Source of the DNA: Xiphydria camelus
Taxonomy: Eukaryota > Arthropoda > Insecta > Hymenoptera > Xiphydriidae
DNA length: 64,000 nt
Assembly: GCA_963678675.1 (NCBI GenBank)
Contig: OY783196.1
Coordinates: forward strand, 27,196,827-27,260,826
Direction: 5' to 3'
Shown here: piece by piece, positions 1-13,500 of the stretch
Layout: the number at the start of each line of letters is the position of its first letter
Numbering within the stretch: the first letter of the stretch is position 1
Position numbers and translations under genes: made by a program
The notes under the pieces: generated by a model
Databases searched by the model: none
Told to the model about the DNA's origin: nothing
What the model saw: only the letters and a program-made list of their open reading frames with translations

Positions 1-3000
1 GCCAACTTTATTTGGATTGCTGAACGTGGGAGGCGGTAATTGCTAAATGATAATCGACTGCGAGGGTGTACGCGAAGTGGCGAAAGCACGGGTGGAGAGC
101 AATTAAATAATCCTACATGTGTCGAGAGAAAGTGAATTTTCATGAAAGGATAATTTCATTTTCAGGCGGTTAATCTCTTATGCTACTTCGGTGGGGCTGT
201 TTCAAGAGGGCGACTAATTGCATTACTATATATTTTGAAAGAGGGCTTCAAAGCCTGCATGTCGTGGGGAAGGTGTACTTGACTTCGAATTAATTAGAAA
301 AAATTGAGTTATACGCCACGCGCGTATGCACGAGAAATAAAAATGTCGATTTTTGTCATGGATGGGAAAATAAATATTTAGTTGCGAGGAAGATGAAGAT
401 AAAAGCTGTTCCGTAGCTTCTGCTCGTTTCTCTTCCCTATGTAAATATCTATAAAAACGATAGAGCGACGACGGTGCCGCGTATCACGTAGCAGGCTGGC
501 TCGCATGAGTTCACCGTGCTACGCCGGGGAGATTTTTCCACTCCCATTTATCTGATTGATGACGGACGCTCCCGGCGTACCGCTTCTCAAAACAAACAGG
601 CACTTATACGTGGGGTATCTGCCAAATATATGTAGTCGCGAATTTTATCGCCGTTATAAAGCGTATCATCTTGTATATGTACATATTTTGGGAAATTGAA
701 AATGCTACCCCTTTCGCGCAGCGAGACATCGCGTATTTCGTACTCTCCCTTTCGTTTTTCGTTTTTCCCCTCAGCTTCGCACCCTCTATAACTTACGCGG
801 TCTCATCGGGTAACTGAATATCGGATATCGCCCTCATCGAGCAACCCCGTTTCGTCGTTACCCTTTTCGAGAGAGACGACTAAAATTGTCCATGCGTACG
901 ACGATTCCGATGATTTGGAATGTCACTTGCTGGCGGTGTAAAGGGGGAAGTCGCTTCCTGAGGGGAAATCTTAAATTGTGCAAAGAGCCATTTGACGAGC
1001 GGGAAAGTGAAATGTGTAAAAATATGTCGAAATGTTATATTTTGTATCGCGTTGCGACTGTTTATATTCATATTTATTGTAGAGTTGATAAGCGTTAGCG
1101 ATCATTTTCCAGATCGCATGAAAAATAAATGAATAACTCTTAAATTTTAGCTTGCATAGGTACGCAGATCCGTACGTATCTCGTCGCAAAAATATACACG
1201 TAGTTTTTTCCCATCATACAACGCATCCAGACGGCACTGCATTTTCCATCCGTCGCGGATATTGATATTGCTGTCACGTTCCGAATTATACAGCGGAATA
1301 ACAAGCAGTAATACGAGGCACGATTAATCGCGAGCCGCGTATTTCCGACCCAATTAGTAACTTTGGTCACTGTCCGCGGCCTCGTTGAGGCCGTAAACAT
1401 GCCCGCAAAACAAAAGGAACAAAGCTGCACTCGCCGTTATGGGGAGAATATTGTTCATGCATACGGGCGCGATTTTCATCCAACTACGAAGTGTCACGGC
1501 GCGTTGCAGGGAGCTCTATGCGTTTGGCAAAAGCCATTGAAAGCTTGACGTCAAAGCCGTGATACCCATCCACTCCGGCGGATTGATGCGAATAGTTTGA
1601 TAAGCTTATAAGTGGTTCTGCTCGAAACGAAGGGGATCAAAATTGAACTGACAATAAAACAAAGACAGCTGGTTTCTTAGATGCGAGCAAAAGTTTTTAA
1701 TAAGATGTCTGATGTTGAAGTAAATCCAGTAATAATGAAATTACAGTATTTACAATAAAACTTGAAAGTAGTATTCAATCATGTAGATTTATTTATAAAA
1801 TCGTTCGAAACGGAATAATAAATTCAATATATCCACCAAAAAAATCTACGTATATAGCTGTACCACTTGTCGAACGTCTCATTCCTTCGCGTATCTCACC
1901 CAGGCATCGCAAAAGACCTCGACTCTCGAGCAGTTTCCGGTCTCGATCGGAGGACCAATTTCCGCATTGACTTCTGGTACGGCGAGCAGAAAAAAGCTCG
2001 GGCAGAAATTGGGTACTTTTCCATCAGCACTAACCATGAAATGGTGAAGATACGACGCGACTGTATACCATAAAGTTCGCACACAATCGATTGTGTATAT
2101 TATGTAGGGAGAAATGAAGTGAAATAAAATACTTCCGAGGGTCCCCGATCCACCGTTGAATACTGTGAAGATCGAGGGACAGCTCGAGCGTTCTATTTCA
2201 TCCTCATTCACTCACCGTTCATTTTCCCCTGCGCAGCACTTTACCTTGTATTGTCCCCATTGTCAATTTACTTCGGTTAATCGTACATCGGAAGGAACCC
2301 CCGGGGCGTGAGACCAAAATTGCTCCGTCTATATATACCTATAATCGTTCTCGTTTCATTTGTACCGCTTCGTTTTCATTCCGCGATTGAGACTATATGG
2401 CATCGCGGATATGTCAGATTTCATTCGAAACCCGCCACTGATTATTTTCGGTGAAATAAGCGAAGGGGTTCGACTTGGTCTCAATCCTGAGAATCTCGCC
2501 GACTCGTTCCATTCTTCGAACCCGTCGCGATCCCTTAATGGAACACGTCGAGGCACTCAACTTATCGAGTTTCCGCTGGAACTCTTCGAAATCGCGATAT
2601 GCGCATGTGGTGCTGCGGCAGATGCGTGCAAGAGGGGTCGCGCGATATTTTCTCATCTCGTTCGATGGTGAAACCACGTTGCGTCGAAAAATTCTTATCA
2701 AAAGAGGTAGATGGATCTTTGCATGTATTGCATTTTGGCAGAAATTCGTTTAGTTCCTTCAGGCGGATGTGTTGCATTATCGTCGAGACTTTATATTAAA
2801 AAATGTATGCGTCGCGTACGCAATTTTATTTAATTTACCAGGCAAAATGTTAGATGTCCGTTAAAATTTCGATTTAATGTAGAAAAAGTTGAGATGATAT
2901 AAATGAATTTAGAGGGACCGTAAAAATAAAGACGCGCGCTACATTTTGTTTATGATACAGCCGATATTATTTTACTGAAACAGCGGCTACATTCTTTCCT

Positions 3001-4402
3001 TCAAGCCAGTTTCAAAATATAATAAACTGCGATAAACGCGGAGAGAAAGCTCGAGGCCGTCATAAAGGGAATACAGAAAGGACGTGGTTGGACGGTGGAC
3101 CCTCCTCGTTCATCCCCGTAGGGGCGTTGTATTCCTAAGGGAGAAATCGGTGAAACGCAAATATAAGTAAGAACATCTGAAAGAGTCTCCCTTGCGTGGG
3201 ATATAGTAAACAGGCAAAAATATGCGCATATCGTGACAATTCGATACATATAGAAACAATGGGAAGTTAATACCGAACTTTTTTGAAATTTTTTGGAGAT
3301 ACGACGAAACGGTGATATACATTGCCAAGAGGCAATTTTCGTAATTTTGGTAACTCCAAATAATTCCCCGTCTGCTGCAAAATATATGCTACAAAAAAAT
3401 TGAACGAAACATTTTTTCTTTTTTCTTTCAAATACTCAATTACAGTATTTCACATGGTAGCTGCAGATGCTTCTGAGACAGTATAATCAACGGCAGCTAA
3501 TTAGTAAAGCATATTAAAAAATATATCGGATGGGGTACAAAATGCGGAGAGGGTCAACTTTGCGTTGATTTATGTTCGCCATTAAGACAGCTGCGTATAA
3601 TTAAGTTTGCGTACAGAGAATATGCCTATGTAGGTATGTATATCTGAATAATGATAACGCGAAAGTTTTGTGCCTACGCACAATGCGAGAACATACGTTA
3701 GCTAAATCGAATAAGTATAATGGCTACTATATCCAACTTAGTAGCAACGACCTTCATGCATCAGGCGTGGCATCTCGTTTAGATTTATATAATTCTGCCA
3801 GAGGCTGTAGCGAAAGTAAGTTTCCGTCCCGAATTATTCATGTGACAAAGGCAGGTCATACGAGGTATATACATGAGACTCTTGGACATCCAGAATGTAC
3901 TAATAAATTGGTCTGCTTACTAAGATTAATTACCCTTCATGTTACGATTCCATTTAACATGGAATACGTATATCTATGGAAACTAAGAACACACCCAGCG
4001 CATTCGTTGTATGCCCACACTTATTACGAATCTTCAAAATCATCGAATTAAAATTTATCGAACCAAAGAAAATTTACTAATTCATTTGAGGGATACCATG
4101 AGGGATCGCGCGCCTTTGACAACATTTTAACCCACTTTATGCACCTTCCCCGATTTTCACCCATGCAATTTCGTCGTTGCAAAGCTTATTTCAAACTTTC
4201 CCCGTTTCAATATTTATCTTCCGATTCCTATCCAACCTCGAGGTTTAATACCCCGCGTTTCATATTCATGTCGCGTGTTAAACTCGTGGTTTATGGGACG
4301 ACACGCGAAGTGAAATTACGCGGACAGTAATTAAATGTGAATTTTTTAAGAAAAAAGAAACTGGACGCGTCTCTATTGTTACGTTTTTCTTTCTGTTTTT
4401 AG
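1..4402. other. Probable GPCR intron, no supported exon
   Basis: No TM1 or TM2 coding sequence is visible. Apart from the small antisense signal-peptide ORF at 1354-1479 and a possible antisense exon at 1900-1973, I see only AT-rich and CpG-rich unassigned DNA with no clear inverted repeat. Confidence 0.5.
1354..1479 (-). CDS. Possible small secreted peptide or first exon with signal peptide
   Basis: A 41-codon ORF that begins MKIAPVCMNNILPI and continues with a strong hydrophobic core (TASAALFLLFCGHVYG) and a short polar end (LNEAADSDQSY) before TAA. This is a convincing signal peptide. A minus-strand TATAAG-like motif at about 1604-1611 lies some 125 bp upstream. I see no strong donor within the frame, so it is either a tiny peptide gene, an unrecognised first exon, or chance. 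It lies antisense in what is probably a GPCR intron. Confidence 0.22.
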   Translation of the reverse strand: MKIAPVCMNNILPITASAALFLLFCGHVYGLNEAADSDQSY

Positions 4403-4582
4403 GATATCCCTCTTCACGTATCGATGATGACCTACCTGTTGATCGCCGTCGATAGATTTCGACTGCTGAGCGATCCTGGAAAGCCGAGGATACCCGCTTT
4501 CGTCTGTGCACTGGGAACTTGGTTTTTTGCCGCGTGCATCGTACTACCTTATCCCATCTACACCACCTATTTGGACCTCGAG
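4403..4582 (+). CDS. GPCR exon: end of TM3, DRF motif, TM4
   Basis: 60 codons, phase 0 at both ends. The acceptor is a T-rich tract ending in TTTTTAG; the donor is GAG|GTAGAC. The exon starts inside TM3 (reads DIPLHVSMMTYLLIAVDRF), carries the second intracellular loop with RLLSDPGKPRIP, and continues through TM4 with the W and P residues expected there (GTWFFAACIVLPYP). Arginine of the DRY position is kept (residue 18) and tyrosine is replaced by phenylalanine. The preceding exon must lie upstream of position 1 or be unrecognisable in 1-4402; I found no TM1-TM2 coding sequence there. Confidence 0.88.
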
Positions 4583-7500
4583 GTAGACATTCCAATATTT
4601 CCTCCTTCACTCGTTTAAGGAAGATTATTTATTAAAATCCATTAGAAGCTTTCTCCTCGATGACTCACCCGGAAGCTTCACGAAATAACCGCGACGGGTA
4701 TTTGTAGTCAGACGCTTTCCTATTTCCTACCGCGTTACCCGTACGACGCGGGGTTTACGTCCACGCGATAAATGCGATCAAGAGAAACGAAGGGGCGGCA
4801 CTTTTATCGCTGTATCGCCCGAATCGTTTATTCTCGAGAACGACAAAGGAGGTGAGCTCTCTCCGGGGAGGAAGAGATCTATCGACTAGAGCGGACGATC
4901 GAAGGTAGAAACTCGGAGAGAAATATATTTTCCGTTACCCCCTAATCGAGATGAACCCGCGGACGAAGAGACGTTAATACACTTCGGTGAACTACTCGTC
5001 TTCCTCGTCGATATTACTCCGCGAAAAAATAACTTTTTCATAAAGGAGAAAGTGGGGTAAAACTGGATATTTTTTACGACTCCTGGCTATCACGACTCCT
5101 AATGAAAGACAGGGGCCAATCGAGATATCCGGTTGCACTCCACTTTCCTCTACTACGTCTACCTACATTTTCTACGAGGTGAGACTCGAGTTATCAGGAT
5201 TCGTATCACATTTCGTGGCAAGCTCCTCGCGTTTATTCGCTTCGACACATGAGAGGATCGCACACATGACTGTGCGACGAGCAATATACGGATTCGCCGT
5301 ACACAAACGCTCATATGCAGAGAGAGGGATTCGATTCTTGAGAACTCAATGAAGAAAGCATCGATCGCACGGAAAATTCGTTCGATTGAATCGGACGAGG
5401 AGATGAAATGGAAAAGCATCTCCGCCTTTCCGAAGTTTCGTAGAGTATTGCAGTATTTGCAGAGACGAGGGGATGGTTCTATAAGTATGCTGACATTTAA
5501 ATATTCCAGTGGCTCCTTTTATTTCGTAACCGAATAACGTGCATCTAAAAACCCTGCAGTCTCCTTTTTATTTAAGTGTAATAAATCACCGGGGCATTCG
5601 TGACGTCATTTAGCGGTAATATTATTTAGAGAGCGACATCGAAAATCGCTTAGACTCAGCGTAAATATAATTTTGCTCGCCTCTGTATTAACTGGAGAGG
5701 TTCAATACACTTGGCTAATTGTGGAGTCAAATATTTGGGGCAGTCTCTACATTGAATCGTGCGTCTGACATATACACTGTCGAGTTGAAGCTGGTGGAAA
5801 ATTTCCACCCAGATGCGTATAGTGCGGCAAGCTCGATAGCGCTAGATGACATGGGTACACTAAATAATTGGTTTCGCTCCTGCGCGATGCTCGGCTATAC
5901 CTATCTGAATCACACATGACATTCATTCGTACAGATACGGGAGTGTAATGCCGTCGGACAGGTGGAATCGGGGCCACGGAATCGATGTTCCTCCCCTTCG
6001 CGGGGCGTCCATATCTTCCTAACATATCGGTCGTCAAGAGACGAGGGCACGTCTTATCGTCGTACTCGTGGACAACAAAAACCGCCTAAAACGTTCGGAG
6101 CTCGCCATATTTCCATCCGACAAATCGTCGGGCGATTCCCCTTGACCTACGTGGTTCCGATTCTGGCGAACACGCGAAATACAGCCTACGGGGGATATTT
6201 TAGGAATATATCCAACAGGGCATGTGAGATTTAGGCGCCCGCACCCGCGGAAAGGGTGTCGGGTCGATGGGTTGGGGAATTAGGGTCGTAACTTGTGCGT
6301 CGACGTTTCACGTCGAGAAAAAAAAAACAGGCCTATTTTAAATGAAGTTACGACAGGGACACGGCTTTTCGCATCATTTTTTAAACCTTTTTATCGACGC
6401 GACAAGATTTGTTTTCGATCGAGTTCCATCGGCATTATGAATCGAACGGAATGCATTCTCCGGAGGAGGGTTGAAAGGCGATTGTGCGCATGTGTATGTG
6501 AAAGCGGAGGTCGGACAGGTTAGTAAAAGACTCCTGCGGTCTTGGCCCGATGATGAATATAGGTTCTCTTCCTCCCTTCGACATTTTCCAGACGTCCATT
6601 TTTCTCGCGGAAAAATCTAGAGATCCCGTACACATTTATTTATCGCGTATCCACCGGACGACGATAACATGATTCTCGAAATATTTTACGCGCCTCAGTT
6701 TACCGGAGAAAGGAGGTTTTATTTCGAAAGATTCGCAAATAAACTACGGATTATAAAGAATTCTCTCCGAGCTTCTATATTAACGTATCGAAATTCGAGC
6801 GTTCCGTTTCCCCTCACGCTTCTATACGCCTCGCGAAGCGAAGGAACACGACGTCTGATGTTATTTTTCTGAGAACTAAAACAGGAACCGCGAGGACGCC
6901 CCGCGTAAACATGTATAATGAAAGAACGCGATCCGAGCCCCGAGGATGGCTCGTCGAAGTAGCTCGACGCCCCCGGGCGTATTTCGCAAAATACATGAAA
7001 TTACCCCGAGGTACGCCGTCGAGAGTAAAATACAGCAGCCGCTTAAATTATACTCGCGTAACGATTTACACCACGAGCAATTTCGCCGAGCCGAACTTCG
7101 CTCTAATCCGGCGCTAACTATAACGGCACGCGCTATCCGTATACACCCACTCCGGTGTTTCCGTTCAACGCGCGCGCGGTGATTTACCACTCGGAAATCG
7201 GCTGCACGTCCCATCCGACTCGTGTACATCCGCGCTTGGCTGGCACTCCGAGGATTTGCTACTCGTATTCGCCGCGCAGAGTTCCCCTTCCGTCCGACTA
7301 TACTGTAGCTGACGCTTCCTGGCTTACTACGGTTGTTCTCGACTCATCGGGCGGGAACAAAAACACAAACGCTCTGTCTCTTTCGCTAACCCGCCGAGCA
7401 CTTCGGGCATGCTATACCTACGCGTCACCTCCCAACAGGTCTCCCCCGAGAAACTGTTCGAAAGTTCTCGCAGGCCTCGTTTTCGTATCCTTTCGAAAAT

Positions 7501-10500
7501 ATAAACGTCTCGTATAATTATAACGACTCCCGTCCCGTCTCGCTACTCTGTTTTCAGAGCTTCACGAAGCAGCACTTCAAGGGAATTGGAATTTGCGTGG
7601 CGAACTTGGCGGACGACATACAGGAGTACACGAGGGGTCTCTTCATAGGAACGTGAGTACACCTGAGGAGTCCCTCCTTGCGTACGCGTGCGAAATATCG
7701 AGTGGGTGCATTTTGACGAGAGAGTGAAAAGTTCGACTCGACCCGTGGGAAGTTTATATTTCAAAGGGATCCTGTACAGAAGGGTATTGGCGTGGGCGAC
7801 GATTTGATCGGTCCTACTCGAAGGGAGTGGTATATGTTGTCAGTCGTCTGAAGCACTCCGTCTTTATATTTCGAGACTCTCGAGAAATCCATCGGGAGGG
7901 AAGTGCGACACGGCGTACAGAAAAGTATTTGACGATACGTACCTGATCGCAGCACTCAGGCGTAGGCTTACGAAAAGGCAATACTATAAAGAGGCGATAA
8001 CTTTACTCCACTTCGCCAAAGGATAGAACGCTCTCCATAAAGTTATATCAGTAACTGTCGTTAATGTGATCGTCCTTAGTAATGGAGCAATCGTTGGGTT
8101 CAACGAGCGAGTAAGGAGACGCACGATGGAGTCGATGTGAGACACGCCTGACACACGAAAGCATTAGGTTTAGGTATCCGTAAATGTGTACAGCCATTGG
8201 TGTCGACTACGTGTATCAATAAACAGCACCGTGCTTCTGCGCGCGTGTGTAAAAGCCTAGCATCCTCGGCAAAGAGATACTTCCACTCCCTCCCTTCCTC
8301 TTCCCATGAGAGGGAAACGAACATTTAAGCGAACTACCGAATTTGCCGTCAACGATAATCGAATGTGGGCATAATTAACGGGTTTCACGAACGGGCTAAC
8401 GATTACGGCCGTTTCCCGTGATTTTCCAAACTGAAATTAATTATAATTTCACTTAAGCAGATTGGTCGATCGAAATTGCCGTGGCGGACGACGGCGTCGA
8501 GGATGTCGTTTGGCTCGTTATTGTCGACAGCATCGTATATCGCGTTTAACGTAATCGCTTCTATTAGGTAGATCATCAAATAAATAGCCCAGCTGTCCCT
8601 GAGGTGGCTCGGTTGATGTACGAGAAAATCTTTTACGTCACATGTGTAAGATACACTCTAGAAACGGTGTCCTAGCGCTCGCCCATCTCCCACGCCAAAA
8701 AAAAATGTTTACACGGTCGACGGTGAAGATCAAATGACGCGGGAGTTTCTCAAAAGAAAAAGAAGTTCTGGAACGCTTCTCGGCGCGACGCGTTGTTTTT
8801 TCTACGTAAACGTCGCTTACGATGGAAATCTTATCAGACGGGACGCGCGCGGCAGTAAAGTTGGAAAATTGATCCGCCGAATTTGCAAATCCATCACTCC
8901 TATCGCTCGCGGGCTTTATGGGAAAATCTTGGCCCCCCGGTCGATCGGCAGTGGATGGAGGAAAGTCTCTCGCGTTTCGTTTGAAGGTCGCACTGAGAAA
9001 ATTGCGAGACTCTTCGTATACGAATTACGGATGAAACTGTATATTTTCGATAAAAAAGATCTTCATTACCATTTTTTGATGCACACATACACGAAAAATA
9101 CGAGGTTGTCCGACTTTGGAAATGTATCCGGCTGTGCTCTATGGTCGAATCCTTTGTTTAGTCCCGAATGAGGCGCTCGATATAGCAGCGTTAATCCTGA
9201 TTATCGCGGTACAATGGACCATTGAGCTCCCACGTAATTAGGGGGTACGTAGCTCTCAAAACCGTAGGTGCAAATATCGCGACAGCATACTTGGTTCTAT
9301 TCGTAATCACCTATCAATACGCGTTTAGCGTGCCTGTACCAATAGATACATTTACGTATCGCGCGTCGATTTATAGAACGAATCTCGATGCGCATAGGTG
9401 AAAACGTGTCTGGTTCGAACATTCCCATTACTACTCAGTCGGATAATACCTCTGTCGGGGGAAAGCGCTGATAAGTATTCAAAAAAGGACCTGGCGAGCC
9501 AACAGGGTGGCGTAGATAAATTTTAAAGGATCAGAAAAGGAAAGCATTACAAAACGGCATCCTTCGGCTACCGCCTCGCTGCTTGTTATATATTCGTTTC
9601 TATTATTTCGTCGCGTGAAAAATGAGTATCCCCCCAGTCCTCTCCCCGTCTGGTAGCCGTGACAATGAAAAATCGTAAGTTCCTTCGAGAGCTGGATGTG
9701 ACTCACGATCTTCCACTATCACCACAACCAGCAACACCGCTTTCGTTCGGAGCCATCGATTTATTCCGGCAATGCGTTGATCCCACTTATCAATCCCGAC
9801 TTCCGAGCCCGGAGAAAAAGCTAACTGTAAATCGAGCCCACGCGTTTACCGTACAATGGAACCTGTTGCCGCGGAGATCAAATGTAATCCTGACGTAAGC
9901 TGGAAGCGGAATATCGTAACACGAGTAATTCATTTTAGCAGAAACTATATGTATACCTGCTCTCGGATTCCCGATGTTGAAGGCGCTTTCCGTCAAGATT
10001 CGTTTCGCTTACGTTACAAATTTAATCCGATTCGTCCGTCCGAATTTGCATTATGTAGGAGAGCGGGTGGAGTTACTCTCGAGAGGTCCTTTTAAAAAAT
10101 TGTAACTCATCCCGTATCTCGGGATTCTTTATAAAAAAAAATAATAATAATAGGCAGGCGAAGCTCCCCGTAGTACAGAACCTGGACTCTCTCGAGAAGA
10201 GATCCGAAAAGCTTCTCCATGCTTGCGATTAATTATAATTGACACTCGCCCTCTAAACGGAAGATTTACGACGCTCGCGATAGTACGACACACCCTCCGC
10301 GCGTCAACGCGTTACGCTTTCCCACGGCGAACCCTGCGATTGGACTGTCATAAAGATTATGCGATCTATCTCGGCGTTCGGGTCGAATTTGCTCCTAATC
10401 TTTGATCGATTGCAAGTTCCCGGTGATTGATGGCTTCGCTTGCTGATTACAGATACGTGGCTCCGCTGACCATAACAGCTTACTTGTACGTGAAGGCCAG

Positions 10501-13500
10501 CCGCGAGTTACAGACACAAGTGGGGCCGCTGGCTGTGGCCATGTTCGAGGCGAGGGCGAGGGATTCCTATTCGAGACAGGGAAGCCACGCCAGCAACGAT
10601 ATCGCGTAAGGACTCGACGCTTTCTCATTTTTCGAATCAATATTTATCGGGACGCGTGACGGCCGCTCTCCGTTTCCCGTTATTTCCCCTTCGGTTTGAT
10701 ATTAATCGCCGCTCCTCTATCGCGAGATTCAACGGTGGATGGCCACGCGGGGGTAAATTTTGGAAACGTTGCGCCCGTCCGTATTCCCCCCCCCCCCCCC
10801 CCTCGTTCGAATTCGTCAACTGGTGTACCGAATCATTTGAAAGATCTTGAAATATCACATCCAGAGCCAATTCCTAATCGGAGTGCCCAAGCGGTACGTG
10901 CGTTTGTTCGTTGTGTGTAGGGTAAACCACCCAGTTATCGGATACCCTGCAGTTATTGGACAGTCTGATTTAAATAAATAAAAACAAGATTGCTAGTTTT
11001 TACTTAAATAAATATTATCAAAAACCGTACCTGTGGCTCATTGATTCTTGACAGTCCAATTACTGGATTGGGTATTTCTAAAAAATAAGAACACTGTCCA
11101 TTAACTAAGTTTTTCGATTTTATCCCAATTTTTTATTGTTGAAAATTATATTCTTTCCAACTTAAAATGATAAGTTACTAGAATGTAAAGCCAACATATT
11201 TTCAATTAAAACAAGCCACCACTCATATCTCTCTAGGTAGAAAAATACCTTTTTAACACGGTCTCAAATTTTGTAAAATGCTTAAGTGTCCAATATAACT
11301 GGGTGGTTTAGCCTATTGGAAAAAATAAAGTACGCAAATGCCGTGGCTGACATCGATGAAAGAATGAGAAAAAAAATCTAGCAGCTCCCGAGACATTCAC
11401 GCATTTGGTATCGTTAGATGTACATTTGATTCTATATGTGGGAACTGTATTTACCATGGGGAGAGAGAGAGAAATAAAGACGATCGATCGCCCGCGTACA
11501 ATACAGGGCAGTGTCTGGAAGGCTCGCATCCATGCATCACCAGTGCCGTATACCTTCGAGTATTTATTGCGTTACTCCTCCGGCAAGCTGAATTGAACCT
11601 TGACATACAGTGACGTCTATCGCCGGGAGTTTTATCGACTCTCGGCCGGATATGTATACATTATTATGTACTTTGCCCTTTCCTACAACAGCACCGGCCG
11701 TACATACCCGTCTCTCATATTCGATTCCCGCGTCACCTACGCGGAAAAAATGATTTTACAGTCTTATGCCCGGTTGTACAACATGCCGATATACTGCCCG
11801 ATAGTGTTATCCTGCCGACAAGTCCGCTTTTGACGTATTTTGACTATAGCGTAAAGCGGACTTGTCGACAGGAATAACACTATCGGCATGTTGTACAACC
11901 GGCCCTTAGCAAAATTAGGTTCTGCCGAGAACTTTTTGCTATCATGACAAAAATGTCATGTGGTGGTAAAAGATAAGTCCAATAATAGCAAATGTATGAT
12001 ATATTAATTGCAATTGTAAATATCTTCACTATTATAGGACATATTTTTCGCCATCACAGATGATATTTTTATCATGATAACAAAAAGCACCCAGCAAAAC
12101 CTAGTTTCGCTAAAACTACGAACTAATTTTTTTCCGTGCACGACGTCGCGATCCTTCGAAGCGATCTAAATAAGAACAAATTGATAAAACGTAACCCCGA
12201 GTATCCAATCGTCGATGTTATTGGATACGATCAGTCATACGGCGGAAAAAAAGAAGCTGGAACGTGTCTCCGAAATTAAAGATGGGTTTCGCGTGGGTAC
12301 GCGCACATATGTACGTATGCAAGCATACGCCCACGCGTTCGCGTCGCACACGCTTGTTATGCGTCTGTAGAAAAGGGAAACGGAGAGGAGGGATTACGTG
12401 GCGAATGATCGCCCGACATTGGAATTCTATTAGCACGTTTCCAAATGGGAATCCAACGCTCCCCAAGCGCGATGTATCTGTATTCATTAATTAATTAACG
12501 AAATTCCGTCGCGAAACGCAAAGTCCCCCCGAAAGGCCCGATTGTCGTTGCGCACGAAATGCCGCGGAGGGTCGCGCGATGACGATGATATCTCCGAGTT
12601 TTAAATCGATGAACAGCGATCCTATGAAAGAGAGAGAGAGAGCGGGGCACGGCGCGGTTCTTTCGTTCGGAACGGCGTTACTTTAGCCGCGATTATATTA
12701 TATCGCGTACCCCATAGGTGCTACGGAATACATTACATTTCCTCGTAAGACAAGAGCTACCTCCGATCGTTGGGGCGGTCGTGCGTCGTATCTTCTCATC
12801 TGTGTCGGAGGTATCCAGGACTGATAGGATGACGCATAACCGCCCCTACCGGCCGAGTAATCTATTTTTCCGCTAGAATATTTTCCGAGGCACCTGGTGC
12901 GCGCACTTATACGGCGCGACAGCGGTACGACAGTATCAGTAGGTCCACAAATGTGGAGTCTTCTCACGTGCGGAAGTCTCTGTGAGCTTCGGCTCGTCCT
13001 GGTTATGGATAGAAACGGACGAGAGAATTTCTTTTATCTCTTTATGCGGTTCAGATTTCTCAGATTTTAAGTTAGAAACGCTTTTATTTGCTGTAACTTT
13101 AAGTCGACCTCCGTAACAAAGAGAAAGAGAGTGTAGGTAAATATCCGCGTAGAGTTTATAGTCGTTTGTTCGGGGTTCGATGGGAGAGCGTCGGGTGAAG
13201 TGGAAAGTCCCCGAAAGCGAACGACTGGCGCGATAGAGGGACGAATATTATATGGAGCTGCCTATCGCGAATAAAATTCTTCGAGATTGTCACGTGCAGG
13301 TAATATGTACAGCGGGTTCCCGTCATTCTTCGGGGATCGAAGAAGGGTCGAGAAAGGGAATAAGGCAATCCTGCGCGGACGTCGGTCGGAGTTATTGACC
13401 GTCTCTCCGCGTAATAGGGGTATCTACGGAAGAAATTCGCAATTACTTTAATCGTCCTCCCGTAAGGTACGATCTTCTCGCCGTAAACGGTCCGCGGTGA

